DNA of 64,000 nucleotides, taken from NCBI RefSeq assembly GCF_029210375.1, contig NZ_JARGER010000039.1, positions 29,069-93,068 of the forward strand, read 5' to 3'. This stretch comes from Nocardioides sp. YIM 152315 (GTDB lineage: Bacteria; Actinomycetota; Actinomycetes; Propionibacteriales; Nocardioidaceae). Within the stretch, counting starts at the first letter, position 1; each line of letters opens with the position of its first letter. The translations under genes were made by a program, and so were the position numbers. This document shows positions 54,758-63,898 of this stretch, in pieces. The notes beneath the pieces are model-generated. The model saw only the letters and a list, made by a program, of their open reading frames with translations. It was not told the origin of the DNA and did no database searches.

Positions 54758-55465
54758 TCAGCGTAGGGGCTGCGGCGGCTCCTCGAAGCGGTCGGAGAGT
54801 GCGTAGCGCAGCAGCACGACCTCGCCGATGGGTCGCGCGTCGACGAGCGTGGCCGGGCGCCCGGGGCGGCACGGGAAGGGACCGTCGTCGACGAACCGGC
54901 GGGCCCGCGAGTCGCCCACGAAGAACGGCGCGACGACGAGCTGCAGCTCGTCGGCGAGGTCGGCGGCGAGGAACTGGGTGTGGACGGTGCCGCCGCCCTC
55001 GACCATCAGGCGGCGTACGCCGCGGGACGCGAGGTCCTCGCTGAGCGACCGCATCGACACCGGGTCGCCGCCCGCGACGACGGTGGCGACCGCTCCGAGC
55101 CGGGAGCGCGCACGCGGCCCGCACGACGACGGGCAGTAGACGAGCTTCTCCGACTCCCCGGTCGTGAAGAAGCGCGCGGTCGGGTCGAGGTCGGCGTGAC
55201 AGGTGACGGTGACCTTGAGCGGCGACGGCTTCAGGCCGCGCGCGACCCGCTCCTCGCGGCGCTGGGCGCCGCGCACCAGCAGTCGCGGGTTGTCGTTGCG
55301 CACGGTGGTGGCGCCGACGAGGATCGCGTCGCACCCGGCGCGCACCTCGTCGACCCGGTCGAGGTCGGCGTCGTTCGAGAGCATCAGCCGCTCGTCGCCG
55401 GCGCTGTCGAGGTAGCCGTCGATCGAGACGCCGCAGCTGAGCAGCGTGTAGGGACGGTCAGGCAC
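54758..55465 (-). CDS. RibD C-terminal/dihydrofolate-reductase-like reductase
   Basis: The 235-residue protein has the RibD-C fold (YTLLSCGVSIDGYL, ILVGATTVRNDNPRL, RLMVEGGGTVHTQFL). In riboflavin synthesis this domain reduces a ribosylamino-pyrimidine; here there is no deaminase domain and no rib genes nearby. A related reduction in an unknown pathway is more likely. GTG start overlaps the stop of the upstream membrane protein. Confidence 0.85.
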   Translation of the reverse strand: MPDRPYTLLSCGVSIDGYLDSAGDERLMLSNDADLDRVDEVRAGCDAILVGATTVRNDNPRLLVRGAQRREERVARGLKPSPLKVTVTCHADLDPTARFFTTGESEKLVYCPSSCGPRARSRLGAVATVVAGGDPVSMRSLSEDLASRGVRRLMVEGGGTVHTQFLAADLADELQLVVAPFFVGDSRARRFVDDGPFPCRPGRPATLVDARPIGEVVLLRYALSDRFEEPPQPLR

Positions 55466-56198
55466 GGGCCACCCCCCGCACCAGCGGCACGAGCCCCGGC
55501 AGGGTCGCGACCAGGGCGAGGACGCCGTAGAGCACCGACACGGCCGCCCCCTGCGCGGCCCCGAGGCCGGCGGCCGCGAACGCCCCGGCGGCGACGCCCT
55601 CCCGCGGGCCCCATCCCGCGACGTTGAGCGGGATCGCGGCGCCGACCATGACCACGAGCGCGAGCGGGAGCAGGGTCGCCAGCGACGCGTCCGTCCCGAC
55701 GGCACGAGCCGCCACGAGGAAGACCACGACGTGGCCGGCGGACGCGACCAGCGACGTCGCGACGACCACGGGCCACCGCGACACCGCCGCGAGGACGGCG
55801 AGGGCCAGCAGGGCCGACGCCCAGGGCGCCGGTCCCGCCAGCAGCAGCGCACCGGCCGCCGAGGCCTGCACCAGCTGGCCCGAGCCGCGTTCGGCGACGA
55901 CCGGCAGCGTGCCGTGACGTACGGCGCGGTGCAGGTCGCCCGCCACGCCGCCGGGCACGGTGGCGTTGAGGAGCTGCGACCGGTAGTAGGCGGCGACCGC
56001 GGCGCCGACCGGCACGTCGGCGCCGAGCGCCCGCCAGCGGCACGCGCAGCAGACCGTGGTGACCGCGGTGATCGCCAGGGCGGCCGACACCGCTCCGGGC
56101 CCGGCGGACCTGGCCGCGTCGGCGAGCGGCTCCGGGCCGACCCGCCAGGCGACGGCCGCGAGGATCGCGGCGCCGCCGAGGACGCGGAGCCACCTCAT
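55458..56198 (-). CDS. LPG-synthase-TM/AglD-type polytopic membrane protein
   Basis: The 246-residue protein has six to seven hydrophobic segments. The motifs LLNATVPGGVAGDLHRA and IPLNVAGWGPREGVAAGAF belong to the lysylphosphatidylglycerol-synthase transmembrane (UPF0104) family. These may be flippases for lipid-linked intermediates. The ATG overlaps the GT4 stop, supporting a role in transferring a glycosylated lipid or compound across the membrane. Confidence 0.82.
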   Translation of the reverse strand: MRWLRVLGGAAILAAVAWRVGPEPLADAARSAGPGAVSAALAITAVTTVCCACRWRALGADVPVGAAVAAYYRSQLLNATVPGGVAGDLHRAVRHGTLPVVAERGSGQLVQASAAGALLLAGPAPWASALLALAVLAAVSRWPVVVATSLVASAGHVVVFLVAARAVGTDASLATLLPLALVVMVGAAIPLNVAGWGPREGVAAGAFAAAGLGAAQGAAVSVLYGVLALVATLPGLVPLVRGVARA

Positions 56199-57094
56199 CG
56201 CACCGCCTCCAGCGCGTCGCCCACGAGAGCGACCGTGCGCTCCCAGCCGGCGAGCGTCCCCCGCCGCGAGCGCGCCGCCGCCCGCAGGGCCGCCCGGTGA
56301 CGCGCGTCGGTCAACCACCGCCGCAGCGCCTCCGCGAGCGCCCCGGCGTCGCCGGGCGGGACCAGCACCCCGCCGTGGCCGAGCGCCTCCCGCACCCCGC
56401 CGACGTCGCTCGCGACCACCGGCAGCCCGCGGGCGAGCGCCTCGGTGACCACCATGCCGTAGGTCTCCGCGCGCGAGGCGAGCACGAGGAGGTCGGCCTC
56501 GGCGTACGCCGCGTCGAGCTCGGCCGCGGTCATCGGGCCGGTGAGCCGGACCGCGCCGCCCAGGCCGGTCGCGAACCCGGGCTCGACCGAGGTCGAGCCG
56601 ACCCCGCGGCAGGTCCACGCGAGGTCGTCGAGCCTGTCCAGGGCGGCGACGAGCACGTCGTACCCCTTGGCGGGTGTCACCGCGCCCACGCTCAGCAGGG
56701 CGCTGCCGTCCGCCGACCCGGGAGCGAGCGGTGCCGGGTCGACGCCCGGCTCCGCGACGAACGCCCGGGCGAGGTCGTAGCGCGCCACCAGCCGGTCGCG
56801 GGTCCATCGGCTGGTCGTGATCACCGCGGCGGCGGCCCGCAGCACCGGCCCCTCCCAGGCCTCCCACCGCGGCGTGTGCACGAGGACCACCAGCCGCAGG
56901 CGTCGCGCCTCGGTCAGCAGGTCGGGGCCCGAGAGCAGCCCATCGACGACGGTCGTCGCCCCGTCGGGGACCGTGGCGGTGCAGGTGTGCTCGGTGGCGC
57001 CGAGCCCGGCGATCACCCGGCGGTCGTACACGTTGCCGCCGCTGGGCCGTGCCGGGTCGTCGATCTCCGGCGGTCGCACGACGTGGGTGATCAC
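56195..57094 (-). CDS. Family 4 glycosyltransferase (GT-B)
   Basis: The 299-residue protein has a short N-terminal half and a clear GT4 donor-site half: SVGAVTPAKGYDVLV, ADLLVLASRAETYGMVVTEA, GLPVVASDVGGVREAL. It probably transfers a sugar from a nucleotide donor. The unusual compactness (GT4 enzymes are often about 370-400 residues) means the acceptor-binding half is reduced. GTG start at 57094 overlaps the PTPS-like stop by 4 bp. Confidence 0.88.
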   Translation of the reverse strand: MITHVVRPPEIDDPARPSGGNVYDRRVIAGLGATEHTCTATVPDGATTVVDGLLSGPDLLTEARRLRLVVLVHTPRWEAWEGPVLRAAAAVITTSRWTRDRLVARYDLARAFVAEPGVDPAPLAPGSADGSALLSVGAVTPAKGYDVLVAALDRLDDLAWTCRGVGSTSVEPGFATGLGGAVRLTGPMTAAELDAAYAEADLLVLASRAETYGMVVTEALARGLPVVASDVGGVREALGHGGVLVPPGDAGALAEALRRWLTDARHRAALRAAARSRRGTLAGWERTVALVGDALEAVR

Positions 57095-57474
57095 AACAGC
57101 CTCTCGTAGCTCGCCGACGCGACGTGCGACTCGTGCAGGGTGACTACCAGGCGACGGACGCCGGCGCCGAGCTCGCCGACGCGCGCGGCGATGCGGTCCG
57201 CGACCGTGCGTGCCAGCACCTCGGTCGTGGTCGTGGTGCCGGCGAAGTCGGGCTCGTCGTCGAGGTTGCGGTAGGTCAGCGACCCGAGCACCTCGTGCAG
57301 CACCTCGGCGGCCCGGCCGATGTCGACCAGGATGTCGTCGCGGGTCAGCTCCGGGCCCGAGAACGCCACGTCGACGACGTACGTCGCGCCGTGCAGCCGC
57401 TGCGCGGGACCGAAGACCTCCCCGGGCAGGCTGTGGGCGATCATCATGTGGTCGCGGACGGTCACGGTGAACAC
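57091..57474 (-). CDS. 6-pyruvoyltetrahydropterin synthase/QueD-fold protein lacking catalytic residues
   Basis: The 127-residue protein aligns with the QueD/PTPS tunnelling fold. It keeps H14 (IAHSL) and H28 (RLHG) of the three zinc ligands and a glutamate near the end (LHESH). The catalytic cysteine position (CGRLHGH in QueD) reads AQRLHGA, so both the cysteine and the third zinc-ligand histidine are alanine-like changes. The catalytic Asp-His pair (LDH) reads LTY. It may bind a pterin without the usual chemistry or do another reaction. GTG start directly follows the dehydrogenase stop. Confidence 0.82.
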   Translation of the reverse strand: MFTVTVRDHMMIAHSLPGEVFGPAQRLHGATYVVDVAFSGPELTRDDILVDIGRAAEVLHEVLGSLTYRNLDDEPDFAGTTTTTEVLARTVADRIAARVGELGAGVRRLVVTLHESHVASASYERLL

Positions 57475-58497
57475 TCAGGCACTCCCGTCGTACCGGATCG
57501 TGTGGCAGAGGCCGGGCAGGCGACCCGCGGCCATCGCCCGCATCACCGCCGGCAGGTCGGCGAACGGCGACTCGCCGCTCAGCAGCGCGTCGAACGCGGG
57601 GTCCGCGAGCAGCCGCAGGGCGAGCGCCAGCCGCTCCGCGTGGGTGTGCCTGCCCCGCCGCACGCCCGCCACCGCGCCGACCTGACTGGCCCGGATGCCC
57701 AGCCGGGCCGAGTGGAAGGCACCACCCAGCGCCACCTCGACGGGCCGGTCGCCGTACCAGCTCAGGTCGAGCACGGTGCCCTCGGACGCCAGCAGGTCGA
57801 GCGACCGCTGCAGCCCGGCCGACGTGGCGCTGGCGTGCACGACGGCGTCGCGGTCGCCGCTCGCCTGCTCCGGTGCCGCGAAGCCGACGCCGAGCCGCTC
57901 CGCGACGTCGGCCCGGCTCTCGTCCACGTCGACGAGCACCACGTCGACCTCGGGGAGTCGCGCGAGCAGCCGCGCCACGCTGCACCCGACCATGCCGGCG
58001 CCCACCACCGCGATCCGGTCGCCGATCAGCGGGCCGAGGTCCCACAGCGCGTTCAGCGCGGTCTCGACGGTGCCGGCGAGCACCGCCCGGCGGGCCGGGA
58101 CGTCGGGCGGGACGACGGTGACCGCGGCCGCGGGGACGACGTACGCCGTCTGGTGCGGGTGCAGGCAGAACACCGTGCGGCCCAGCAGCGCGGCCTCGCC
58201 CTCGGCGACGACGCCGACGGACAGGTACCCGTACTTGACCGGACCTGGGAACGAGCCCGACTGGAAGGGCGCCCGCATCGTGTCGGCCTGGGCGGGCGGG
58301 ACGGCGCCGCGGTGCACGAGCAGCTCGGTGCCGCGGCTGATGCCCGAGTGCAGCGCGCGCACCAGCACCTCCCCGGGACCGGGCTCGGGGAGCGGCTCCT
58401 CCCGTAGCTGGCCGAGTCCGGGACCGCGCAGCCAGTAGGCCAGCGCGGTGCGGGTCCCGGCCGGGACCCGCGGGGGCGCCTGCGCGTGGCTGGTCAC
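57475..58497 (-). CDS. Zinc-binding-type medium-chain dehydrogenase (BchC-like)
   Basis: The 340-residue MDR-family protein has PGEVLVRALHSGISRGTE, the Rossmann GAGMVGCSVARLLARL and VLVDVDESRADVAERLG. The HSGISRGTE start is shared with BchC-like dehydrogenases, which lack the structural zinc cysteines. It probably oxidises or reduces a ring-bearing substrate in the pathway of the four downstream genes. GTG at 58497. First gene of a five-gene coupled unit. Confidence 0.83.
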   Translation of the reverse strand: MTSHAQAPPRVPAGTRTALAYWLRGPGLGQLREEPLPEPGPGEVLVRALHSGISRGTELLVHRGAVPPAQADTMRAPFQSGSFPGPVKYGYLSVGVVAEGEAALLGRTVFCLHPHQTAYVVPAAAVTVVPPDVPARRAVLAGTVETALNALWDLGPLIGDRIAVVGAGMVGCSVARLLARLPEVDVVLVDVDESRADVAERLGVGFAAPEQASGDRDAVVHASATSAGLQRSLDLLASEGTVLDLSWYGDRPVEVALGGAFHSARLGIRASQVGAVAGVRRGRHTHAERLALALRLLADPAFDALLSGESPFADLPAVMRAMAAGRLPGLCHTIRYDGSA

Positions 58498-58539
58498 ACC
58501 CCTGACACGCAGCCACCCCGCGCGTGGTTCAGCGGTCGC

Positions 58540-59274
58540 TCAACCGGCGAGCTCGAACGCCGGTCGACCGTCCTCGGTCTGCACCTCGACCGCGGCGATG
58601 TCGTCGCGGTCGAGCGAGGTCGCCCCGGTGACCCGCATGGTCCGGCCGGGCACCGCACGCCACGTCGCGACCTGCTGGACGTCGCCGTCGACGGAGCGGA
58701 CGACCAGCGCGTAGCTACCGCCGCCCTCGGGCTGGTAGTCGGGCCGCTCGCCCTCGCCGCCGGCCCATCGGCACTCCAGGTCGAGGCGGGTGCCCCACGC
58801 GACCGGGGTCAGCGCCACGGAGGCGACGTCACCGCCGTCGCCGATGGGGGTCATCTCCTCGGCGGGTGCGGTGCTGACGGCCGACGACGGCTCGGCGCGC
58901 GGCGCTCCGTCGTCGCGGTCACCGAGCGCGCCGAGGAGCGCGAGGGAGACGGCCGCGACGGCGGCGACCGCCGCGGCCGCCGCCAGACCGATCAGCCGGC
59001 GTCGCCGGCGCTCGCCGCGTCGTACCTCGTCGAGGAGTGCGGGCAGCAGGGTGTCGGGCAGCGGTTCGGGGGCCGGCGCCGACTCGACCACGTCCAGCGG
59101 CACGCGGGAGAGCAGGCCGGGCAGCCCGGCGATCTGGCCGACCGACCGGGCGCAGTCCGGGCAGGTCGCCAGATGACGCTCGAAGGCCAGCCGCTCGGAC
59201 GGCGGCAGGGCGCCGAGGACGTAGGCGGCGTCGTCGTGGGCGAACTCGCAGCCGAGATCCATCGGGGGGCTCAC
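58540..59274 (-). CDS. Zinc-finger anti-sigma factor, single-pass membrane protein
   Basis: The 244-residue protein has an N-terminal ZAS domain with HxxxCxxC (H34, C38, C41 in HLATCPDC), a linker, one membrane helix (about 93-113) and an extracytoplasmic beta-rich domain. It should hold the adjacent sigma factor at the membrane until a signal arrives. The GTG at 59274 overlaps the sigma stop (GTGA); an ATG at 59262 is an alternative. Confidence 0.88.
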   Translation of the reverse strand: MSPPMDLGCEFAHDDAAYVLGALPPSERLAFERHLATCPDCARSVGQIAGLPGLLSRVPLDVVESAPAPEPLPDTLLPALLDEVRRGERRRRRLIGLAAAAAVAAVAAVSLALLGALGDRDDGAPRAEPSSAVSTAPAEEMTPIGDGGDVASVALTPVAWGTRLDLECRWAGGEGERPDYQPEGGGSYALVVRSVDGDVQQVATWRAVPGRTMRVTGATSLDRDDIAAVEVQTEDGRPAFELAG

Positions 59275-59783
59275 GCCACCACCCCCATCTCCTCGAGCGC
59301 CAGCCTGAGCGCGCGCAGCGCATAGTGCGTGCGGGACTTCACGGTGCCGGCGGGTACGCCGAGGCGCTCGGCCGCCTCCGCGACCGGGAGCCCGCGGTAG
59401 TAGCACTCGAGCAGCACCGCGCGGTGCTCGGCCGACAGTCGGGTCAGCGCCTCGGCGACCACCCACGAGAGCAGCACCTGGTCGGTGTGGTCCGGCTCTC
59501 CCCCGCCGTCGGGCACGTCGGCGACCGTCACCTCGCTCTGCGAGCGCTTGGTCCGCCAGTCGTCGATCACGATGTTTCGCGCCACCTTGAACAGCCAGGC
59601 CCGGACCGATCCCTGCGCCTCGTCGAGACTCGGCAGGCTGCGCCAGGCGCGCAGCAGGGTCTCCTGCACCACGTCCTCCGCCCGCGCCCGGTCGTTGCCG
59701 GTCAGACGCAGGCAGTAGCCCCACAGCGCGGCAGCATGCTCGTCGTGCAGCTGCTGCATGAGGGCCACCGGGCTCTCGGCCAT
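59271..59783 (-). CDS. ECF-type RNA polymerase sigma factor (SigK/L-like)
   Basis: The 170-residue protein has region 2 (LWGYCLRLTGNDRARAEDVV, LLRAWRSLP) and region 4 (LSAEHRAVLLECYYRGLP, LGVPAGTVKSRTHYALRAL). Co-encoded with its anti-sigma factor. GGGAGGTGGTG immediately precedes the ATG at 59783. The promoter region between it and the dispersed repeat is unremarkable. Confidence 0.92.
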   Translation of the reverse strand: MAESPVALMQQLHDEHAAALWGYCLRLTGNDRARAEDVVQETLLRAWRSLPSLDEAQGSVRAWLFKVARNIVIDDWRTKRSQSEVTVADVPDGGGEPDHTDQVLLSWVVAEALTRLSAEHRAVLLECYYRGLPVAEAAERLGVPAGTVKSRTHYALRALRLALEEMGVVA

Positions 59784-59838
59784 CACCACCTCCCGCACCT
59801 CACACGGTCCGTCGACCGGTCCGGTTCAGAAGCACCCC

Positions 59839-59916
59839 GCATGAAGCACCCCACGGAATCGCATGCTTCCCCCGCTGCGCTCCTCCAGCCCACCATTCCG
59901 CGGGGACCCCGCACGA
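59839..59916. repeat. Dispersed palindromic repeat, copy B
   Basis: This is the second copy of the element at 2744-2821, with the same inverted ends (CCCCACGGAATCG near 59850-59862 and CCATTCCGCGGGG near 59892-59904) and a nearly identical loop. Here the terminal ATG of copy A is ACG, and no gene starts in it. It lies just beyond the helicase stop. Confidence 0.8.
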
Positions 59917-59930
59917 GTGTGACGCACGGC

Positions 59931-62102
59931 TCAGGCGGCGTACTTCTCCTCGAGCGCGTCGGTGAGCAGCGCGACCAGTGCCTCGAGCTGGACGTCGACC
60001 GACGCCGCGGCCGTCTCGCCGGCACCGTCGAGCGCCCGAGCGGCGAGCCCGGCCTTGCTGTCGATGAGCTCGGCGATCCGCGTGTCGATGGTCTGCGCGG
60101 CGATGATCCGCCACGCGGTGACCGGCAGGACCTGACCGATCCGGTGCACGCGGTCGATGGCCTGGGTCTGCTCGGCGTCGGTCCAGGAGAGCTCGGCGAG
60201 CACGAGGTTGGAGGCGACCTGGAGGTTGATGCCGACGCCGGCCGCGGTGAGCGAGCAGACGATGACCTCGACCTCGGGGTCGTCGACGAAGTCGCTGATG
60301 TTCTTCTCGCGCGCCTTCGTCGTCTGGTCGCCGCGGATCGAGGAGTAGCGGATGCCCCGGCGGGCGAAGGTCTCCTCGGCGGTGTCCATCACGTCGATGT
60401 GCTTGGCGAAGAAGACGACCTTGCCGACGTTGCGCGCCAGCTGCGCGGCGTAGTCGGCGGCCAGCCCGGCCTTGGCCTTGCCGATGTGGCGCATCATCGT
60501 GAAGCCGTTCTCGCCGGTCTTGGTGTCGCTGTCCTCGCGCTCCCAGGTCGCGACCTGGCGCACCAGGCCGTGGTCGATGCCCTCGACCACGCTGCCAGAC
60601 CTGCGGGTGGCGATCGCCATCTCATAGCGCTCGACCAGCCGGCGGGCCAGCTCGCGCTCCGCGTCGCGGATCGAGCGGCCGACCTCGTCGTCGAGCTCGA
60701 CCGGAAGGTCGGCGACCCGGCGGGCCGGGATGTCGGCGGCCACGTCGACCTTGCGGCGGCGCACGATGCCCATGTCGACGACGCAGCGGCGGGCGGCGGG
60801 GTAGAACGCGTGGTCGGCCGGGGTCAGGCCGGTCTCCTCGAGTGCGGCCATCAGCGTGTCGAGCGGCGCCTTGTCGTCGACCCAGCCGAGGAACTGCCAG
60901 ATCGCGCGGAAGTCCTCGATGTCGTTGATGAGCGGCGTACCGGTGAGCGCCATCAGCAGCGGCCGGGCGCTCCGCTCGCGGATGCGCTCGGAGAGGTGGA
61001 GCACGTTCTGGGAGCGCTGGGAGGTCTTGTTCTTGATGAAGTGGGCCTCGTCGACGACCATCCCGCGGAAGCCGTGGCTGGCCATCCAGCCGACGTGTCG
61101 GTCGAGCACCTCGTAGTTGACCACCACGATGTCGGCGAAGCCGTCGATCTCCTCGCCGTCGCCGTGGATGACGGTCACGGTGCGCTGCGGCGTCCAGATG
61201 CCGGCCTCGCGCGCCCAGTTCATCTTCACGACGTTCGGCACGACGACGAGCAGCGGGAATGCGTCGGCCGCCTGCGCCGCCAGCAGCGACTGCGCGGTCT
61301 TGCCGAGGCCCGGCTCGTCGGCGAGCAGGAACGTGCGGTGACCCTGGCGGGCCGCCTCGACGAGCTGAGCCTGGTGGCGCATCAACTCGTGTCCGCCGGG
61401 CGCCTGGAGCGACTCCGGCTCCGGCAGGTCCATGCATGAGGTCGCGCCCGCGGCCGCGGTCTCGAAGGAGCGGAAGAGCGGGCCGAGCAGCTCCCAGGTC
61501 GCCAGCCGGTGGGTCAGCGGCTTGCGCTGCTCGGCGGCGGAGAAGTCGGGCACCAGGAACGGGTTCGCGAGCTGGCGCGAGAGCACCGACTGCGGCATGA
61601 CGCGGCGCTCGGCGCTCGGGTCGAGGTCGGCCTCGTCCTCCGGCTCGGGCTCGGGCTCGGCCTCCATGCCGGCGGCGGCGATCATCTCCCTGCGCAGCGC
61701 CTTCGCGGAGTCGGAGACCGTCGCGTCCTCGGCGAGCAGCGCGAAGAGGGACGGCTCCCGCGCGGCGGTCTTGGCGAGGATGGTGGCGATGCCGTCGAGC
61801 CTCTTGAGCTGCTCGTTGCGCTGGGCGTCGGTCATCGCCGCATCGGCCTTGACCCGCGCCCGCTCCTCGCGCGCCAGCAGCGCGACGACCTGGAACTTGC
61901 TGCGGATGCCGGGGACGTTCGAGCGGCGCTCCACGGCGTTCTCGACCTCGCGCACGGCGCGCGCGAGGATCGGGATGATGCCGTCGTTGTCGAGCGGTCG
62001 GCGCCGCCCGTTGCGCTGGCCGTTGCGCTGGGACGACCGGTTCTGGGACGACCGGTTCGACGTACGGCGGCTCGCCGTCTGCTGCTGGCCCTGTCGAGCC
62101 AA
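59931..62102 (-). CDS. SNF2-family DEAD/DEAH helicase-like ATPase
   Basis: The 723-residue protein has a basic, Arg/Asn/Ser-rich N-terminal 40 residues and a mostly helical domain. A Snf2 core follows: DEPGLGKT (motif I), VVDEAHFIKN (motif II, DEAH), ALTGTPLIND (III), then SIRGDQTT (IV/V) and IDRVHRIGQ (VI). It is probably a nucleic-acid translocase in repair or remodelling, not a strand-separating helicase. TTG at 62102 is chosen because GGAGGAGGG is 4-5 nt upstream; no better start is in frame. Confidence 0.85.
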   Translation of the reverse strand: MARQGQQQTASRRTSNRSSQNRSSQRNGQRNGRRRPLDNDGIIPILARAVREVENAVERRSNVPGIRSKFQVVALLAREERARVKADAAMTDAQRNEQLKRLDGIATILAKTAAREPSLFALLAEDATVSDSAKALRREMIAAAGMEAEPEPEPEDEADLDPSAERRVMPQSVLSRQLANPFLVPDFSAAEQRKPLTHRLATWELLGPLFRSFETAAAGATSCMDLPEPESLQAPGGHELMRHQAQLVEAARQGHRTFLLADEPGLGKTAQSLLAAQAADAFPLLVVVPNVVKMNWAREAGIWTPQRTVTVIHGDGEEIDGFADIVVVNYEVLDRHVGWMASHGFRGMVVDEAHFIKNKTSQRSQNVLHLSERIRERSARPLLMALTGTPLINDIEDFRAIWQFLGWVDDKAPLDTLMAALEETGLTPADHAFYPAARRCVVDMGIVRRRKVDVAADIPARRVADLPVELDDEVGRSIRDAERELARRLVERYEMAIATRRSGSVVEGIDHGLVRQVATWEREDSDTKTGENGFTMMRHIGKAKAGLAADYAAQLARNVGKVVFFAKHIDVMDTAEETFARRGIRYSSIRGDQTTKAREKNISDFVDDPEVEVIVCSLTAAGVGINLQVASNLVLAELSWTDAEQTQAIDRVHRIGQVLPVTAWRIIAAQTIDTRIAELIDSKAGLAARALDGAGETAAASVDVQLEALVALLTDALEEKYAA

Positions 62103-62313
62103 GGACCCTCCTCCGAATGACGGTCGCGGCAACCCACGGGGAGGTGCACCCCCACGGACCCGGACCGGGACGAACGCGCGTCTTCGGACCGGCCGACGAG
62201 GCCACTCCCTGACGCGATCCGGTCGGCGTGCTCCGGCACGCCGCCGATGAGAACGCGGCCCGATCGGGCCGACGTCTCGTCCACTGTAGCGCGCGAAGCC
62301 CGCTGCACGTGAG

Positions 62314-63843
62314 TCAGACCGTGAAGTCCACTCCCTGGGCCAGCGGGAGCTCGCCGGAGAAGTTGACGGTGTTCGTCGCGCGGCGCATGTAGGCCCGCCA
62401 CGCGTCCGACCCCGACTCCCGGCCGCCGCCGGTCTCCTTCTCGCCGCCGAACGCGCCGCCGATCTCGGCACCGGAGGTGCCGATGTTGACGTTGACGATC
62501 CCGCAGTCGGAGCCCTCCGCCGACACGAACAGCTCGGCCTCGCCGACGTCCTGCGTGAAGACGCTGGACGACAGGCCCTGCGGCACCGCGTTGTTGAGCT
62601 CGATCGCCGTGGCGAAGTCGTCGTAGGGCAACACGTAGAGCAGGGGTGCGAAGGTCTCGCGGGCGACCACCTCGGTCTGCCGGTCCAGCCGCACGATCGC
62701 CGGGCGCGCATAGTAGGCGTCGGGCGCCTCGTCCTCGAAGACTCGGCCGCCGCCGGCCACGAGCTTGCCGCCGTCGCCGGTCGCCTCGGTGACGGCGGTC
62801 GCCATCGCGTCGTACGCCGCCTTGCCGACGAGCGGCCCGACGAGCGTGCCCTCGGCCATCGGGTTGCCGATCGGGAGCCGCTCGTACGCCGCGGCGAGCC
62901 GGTCGGTGAGCTCGTCGACGACGCTGGTGTGTGCGATCACCCGGCGCATCGTCGTGCAGCGCTGACCGGCGGTGCCGGCGGCGGCGAAGACGATGCCCCG
63001 GACGGCGAGGTCGAGGTCGGCGCTGCCGGTGACGACGGCCGCGTTGTTGCCGCCGAGCTCGAGCAGCGACCGCCCGAACCGCTCGGCGACCCGCGGCCCG
63101 ACCGCACGGCCCATCCGGGTCGATCCGGTGGCGCTCAGCAGCGCGATGCCGTGGTGGTCCACGAGCGCCTGTCCGACGTCGGGGCCGCCGAGGACGACCT
63201 GCGCCACCGCCTCGGGCGCGCCCTGATCGGCGATCGCGCGCGTCAGGGTCGCCTGGCACGCGAGCGAGGTGAGCGGGGTGAGCTCGGACGGCTTCCACAC
63301 GACCGGGTCGCCGCAGACGAGGGCGATCGCGGTGTTCCACGACCAGACCGCGGCCGGGAAGTTGAACGCCGACACGACGCCCACGACGCCCAGCGGGTGC
63401 CAGGTCTCCATCAGCCGGTGGCCCGGCCGCTCCGACGGCATCGTCCGGCCGTAGAGCTGCCGTGACAGCCCGACGGCGAAGTCGCAGATGTCGATCATCT
63501 CCTGGACCTCGCCGCGCGCCTCCGACGTGATCTTCCCGGCCTCGATGCTGACCAGCGTCGCGAGGTCGTCCTTGTGCTCGGTGAGCAGCTCCGCCCAGCG
63601 CTTCACCAGGGCGCCGCGCTGCGGCGCCGGCACCTTCCGCCAGGCCCGGAACGCCTCACCGGCCCGGCCGACCGCCTCGTCGACGCACGCCGCGTCGCGC
63701 CAGCTCAGCGACGCGACCTGCCGCCCGTTGATCGGCGAGGTCGTCACGTCGTCCCCGCTCAGAGAGTCGACGTCGACGCCGCAGCGGCGGGCCGTGTCGA
63801 GCGCGAGGGCGGACAGCTCGGGCTGGGAGGGGATGGTGCTCAT
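62314..63843 (-). CDS. Aldehyde dehydrogenase, antiquitin/L-piperidine-6-carboxylate dehydrogenase type
   Basis: The 509-residue NAD-dependent enzyme has the catalytic cysteine in TAGQRCTTMRR (C296), general-base Glu in LELGGNN (E262) and the NFP asparagine (N161). ELGGNNAAVV and the SAFNFPAAVWSWN motif match ALDH7 (antiquitin), which oxidises alpha-aminoadipic semialdehyde in lysine breakdown. No lysine-pathway neighbours are seen, so the assignment is by family. ATG start at 63843. The gap to the helicase (62103-62313) holds no gene. Confidence 0.88.
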   Translation of the reverse strand: MSTIPSQPELSALALDTARRCGVDVDSLSGDDVTTSPINGRQVASLSWRDAACVDEAVGRAGEAFRAWRKVPAPQRGALVKRWAELLTEHKDDLATLVSIEAGKITSEARGEVQEMIDICDFAVGLSRQLYGRTMPSERPGHRLMETWHPLGVVGVVSAFNFPAAVWSWNTAIALVCGDPVVWKPSELTPLTSLACQATLTRAIADQGAPEAVAQVVLGGPDVGQALVDHHGIALLSATGSTRMGRAVGPRVAERFGRSLLELGGNNAAVVTGSADLDLAVRGIVFAAAGTAGQRCTTMRRVIAHTSVVDELTDRLAAAYERLPIGNPMAEGTLVGPLVGKAAYDAMATAVTEATGDGGKLVAGGGRVFEDEAPDAYYARPAIVRLDRQTEVVARETFAPLLYVLPYDDFATAIELNNAVPQGLSSSVFTQDVGEAELFVSAEGSDCGIVNVNIGTSGAEIGGAFGGEKETGGGRESGSDAWRAYMRRATNTVNFSGELPLAQGVDFTV

Positions 63844-63898
63844 GGAGCGTTCCTACCGCATCCGGCATCAGGCCGTCCCCGACGAGGCCACTGGTGCC

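Noticed and set aside
59037..61439. 800-codon open frame on the plus strand opposite the sigma/anti-sigma and helicase genes
   Set aside because: Frame-shadow composition (Val/Asp/Arg/His-rich), no motif, and the opposite strand has clear families with catalytic residues.
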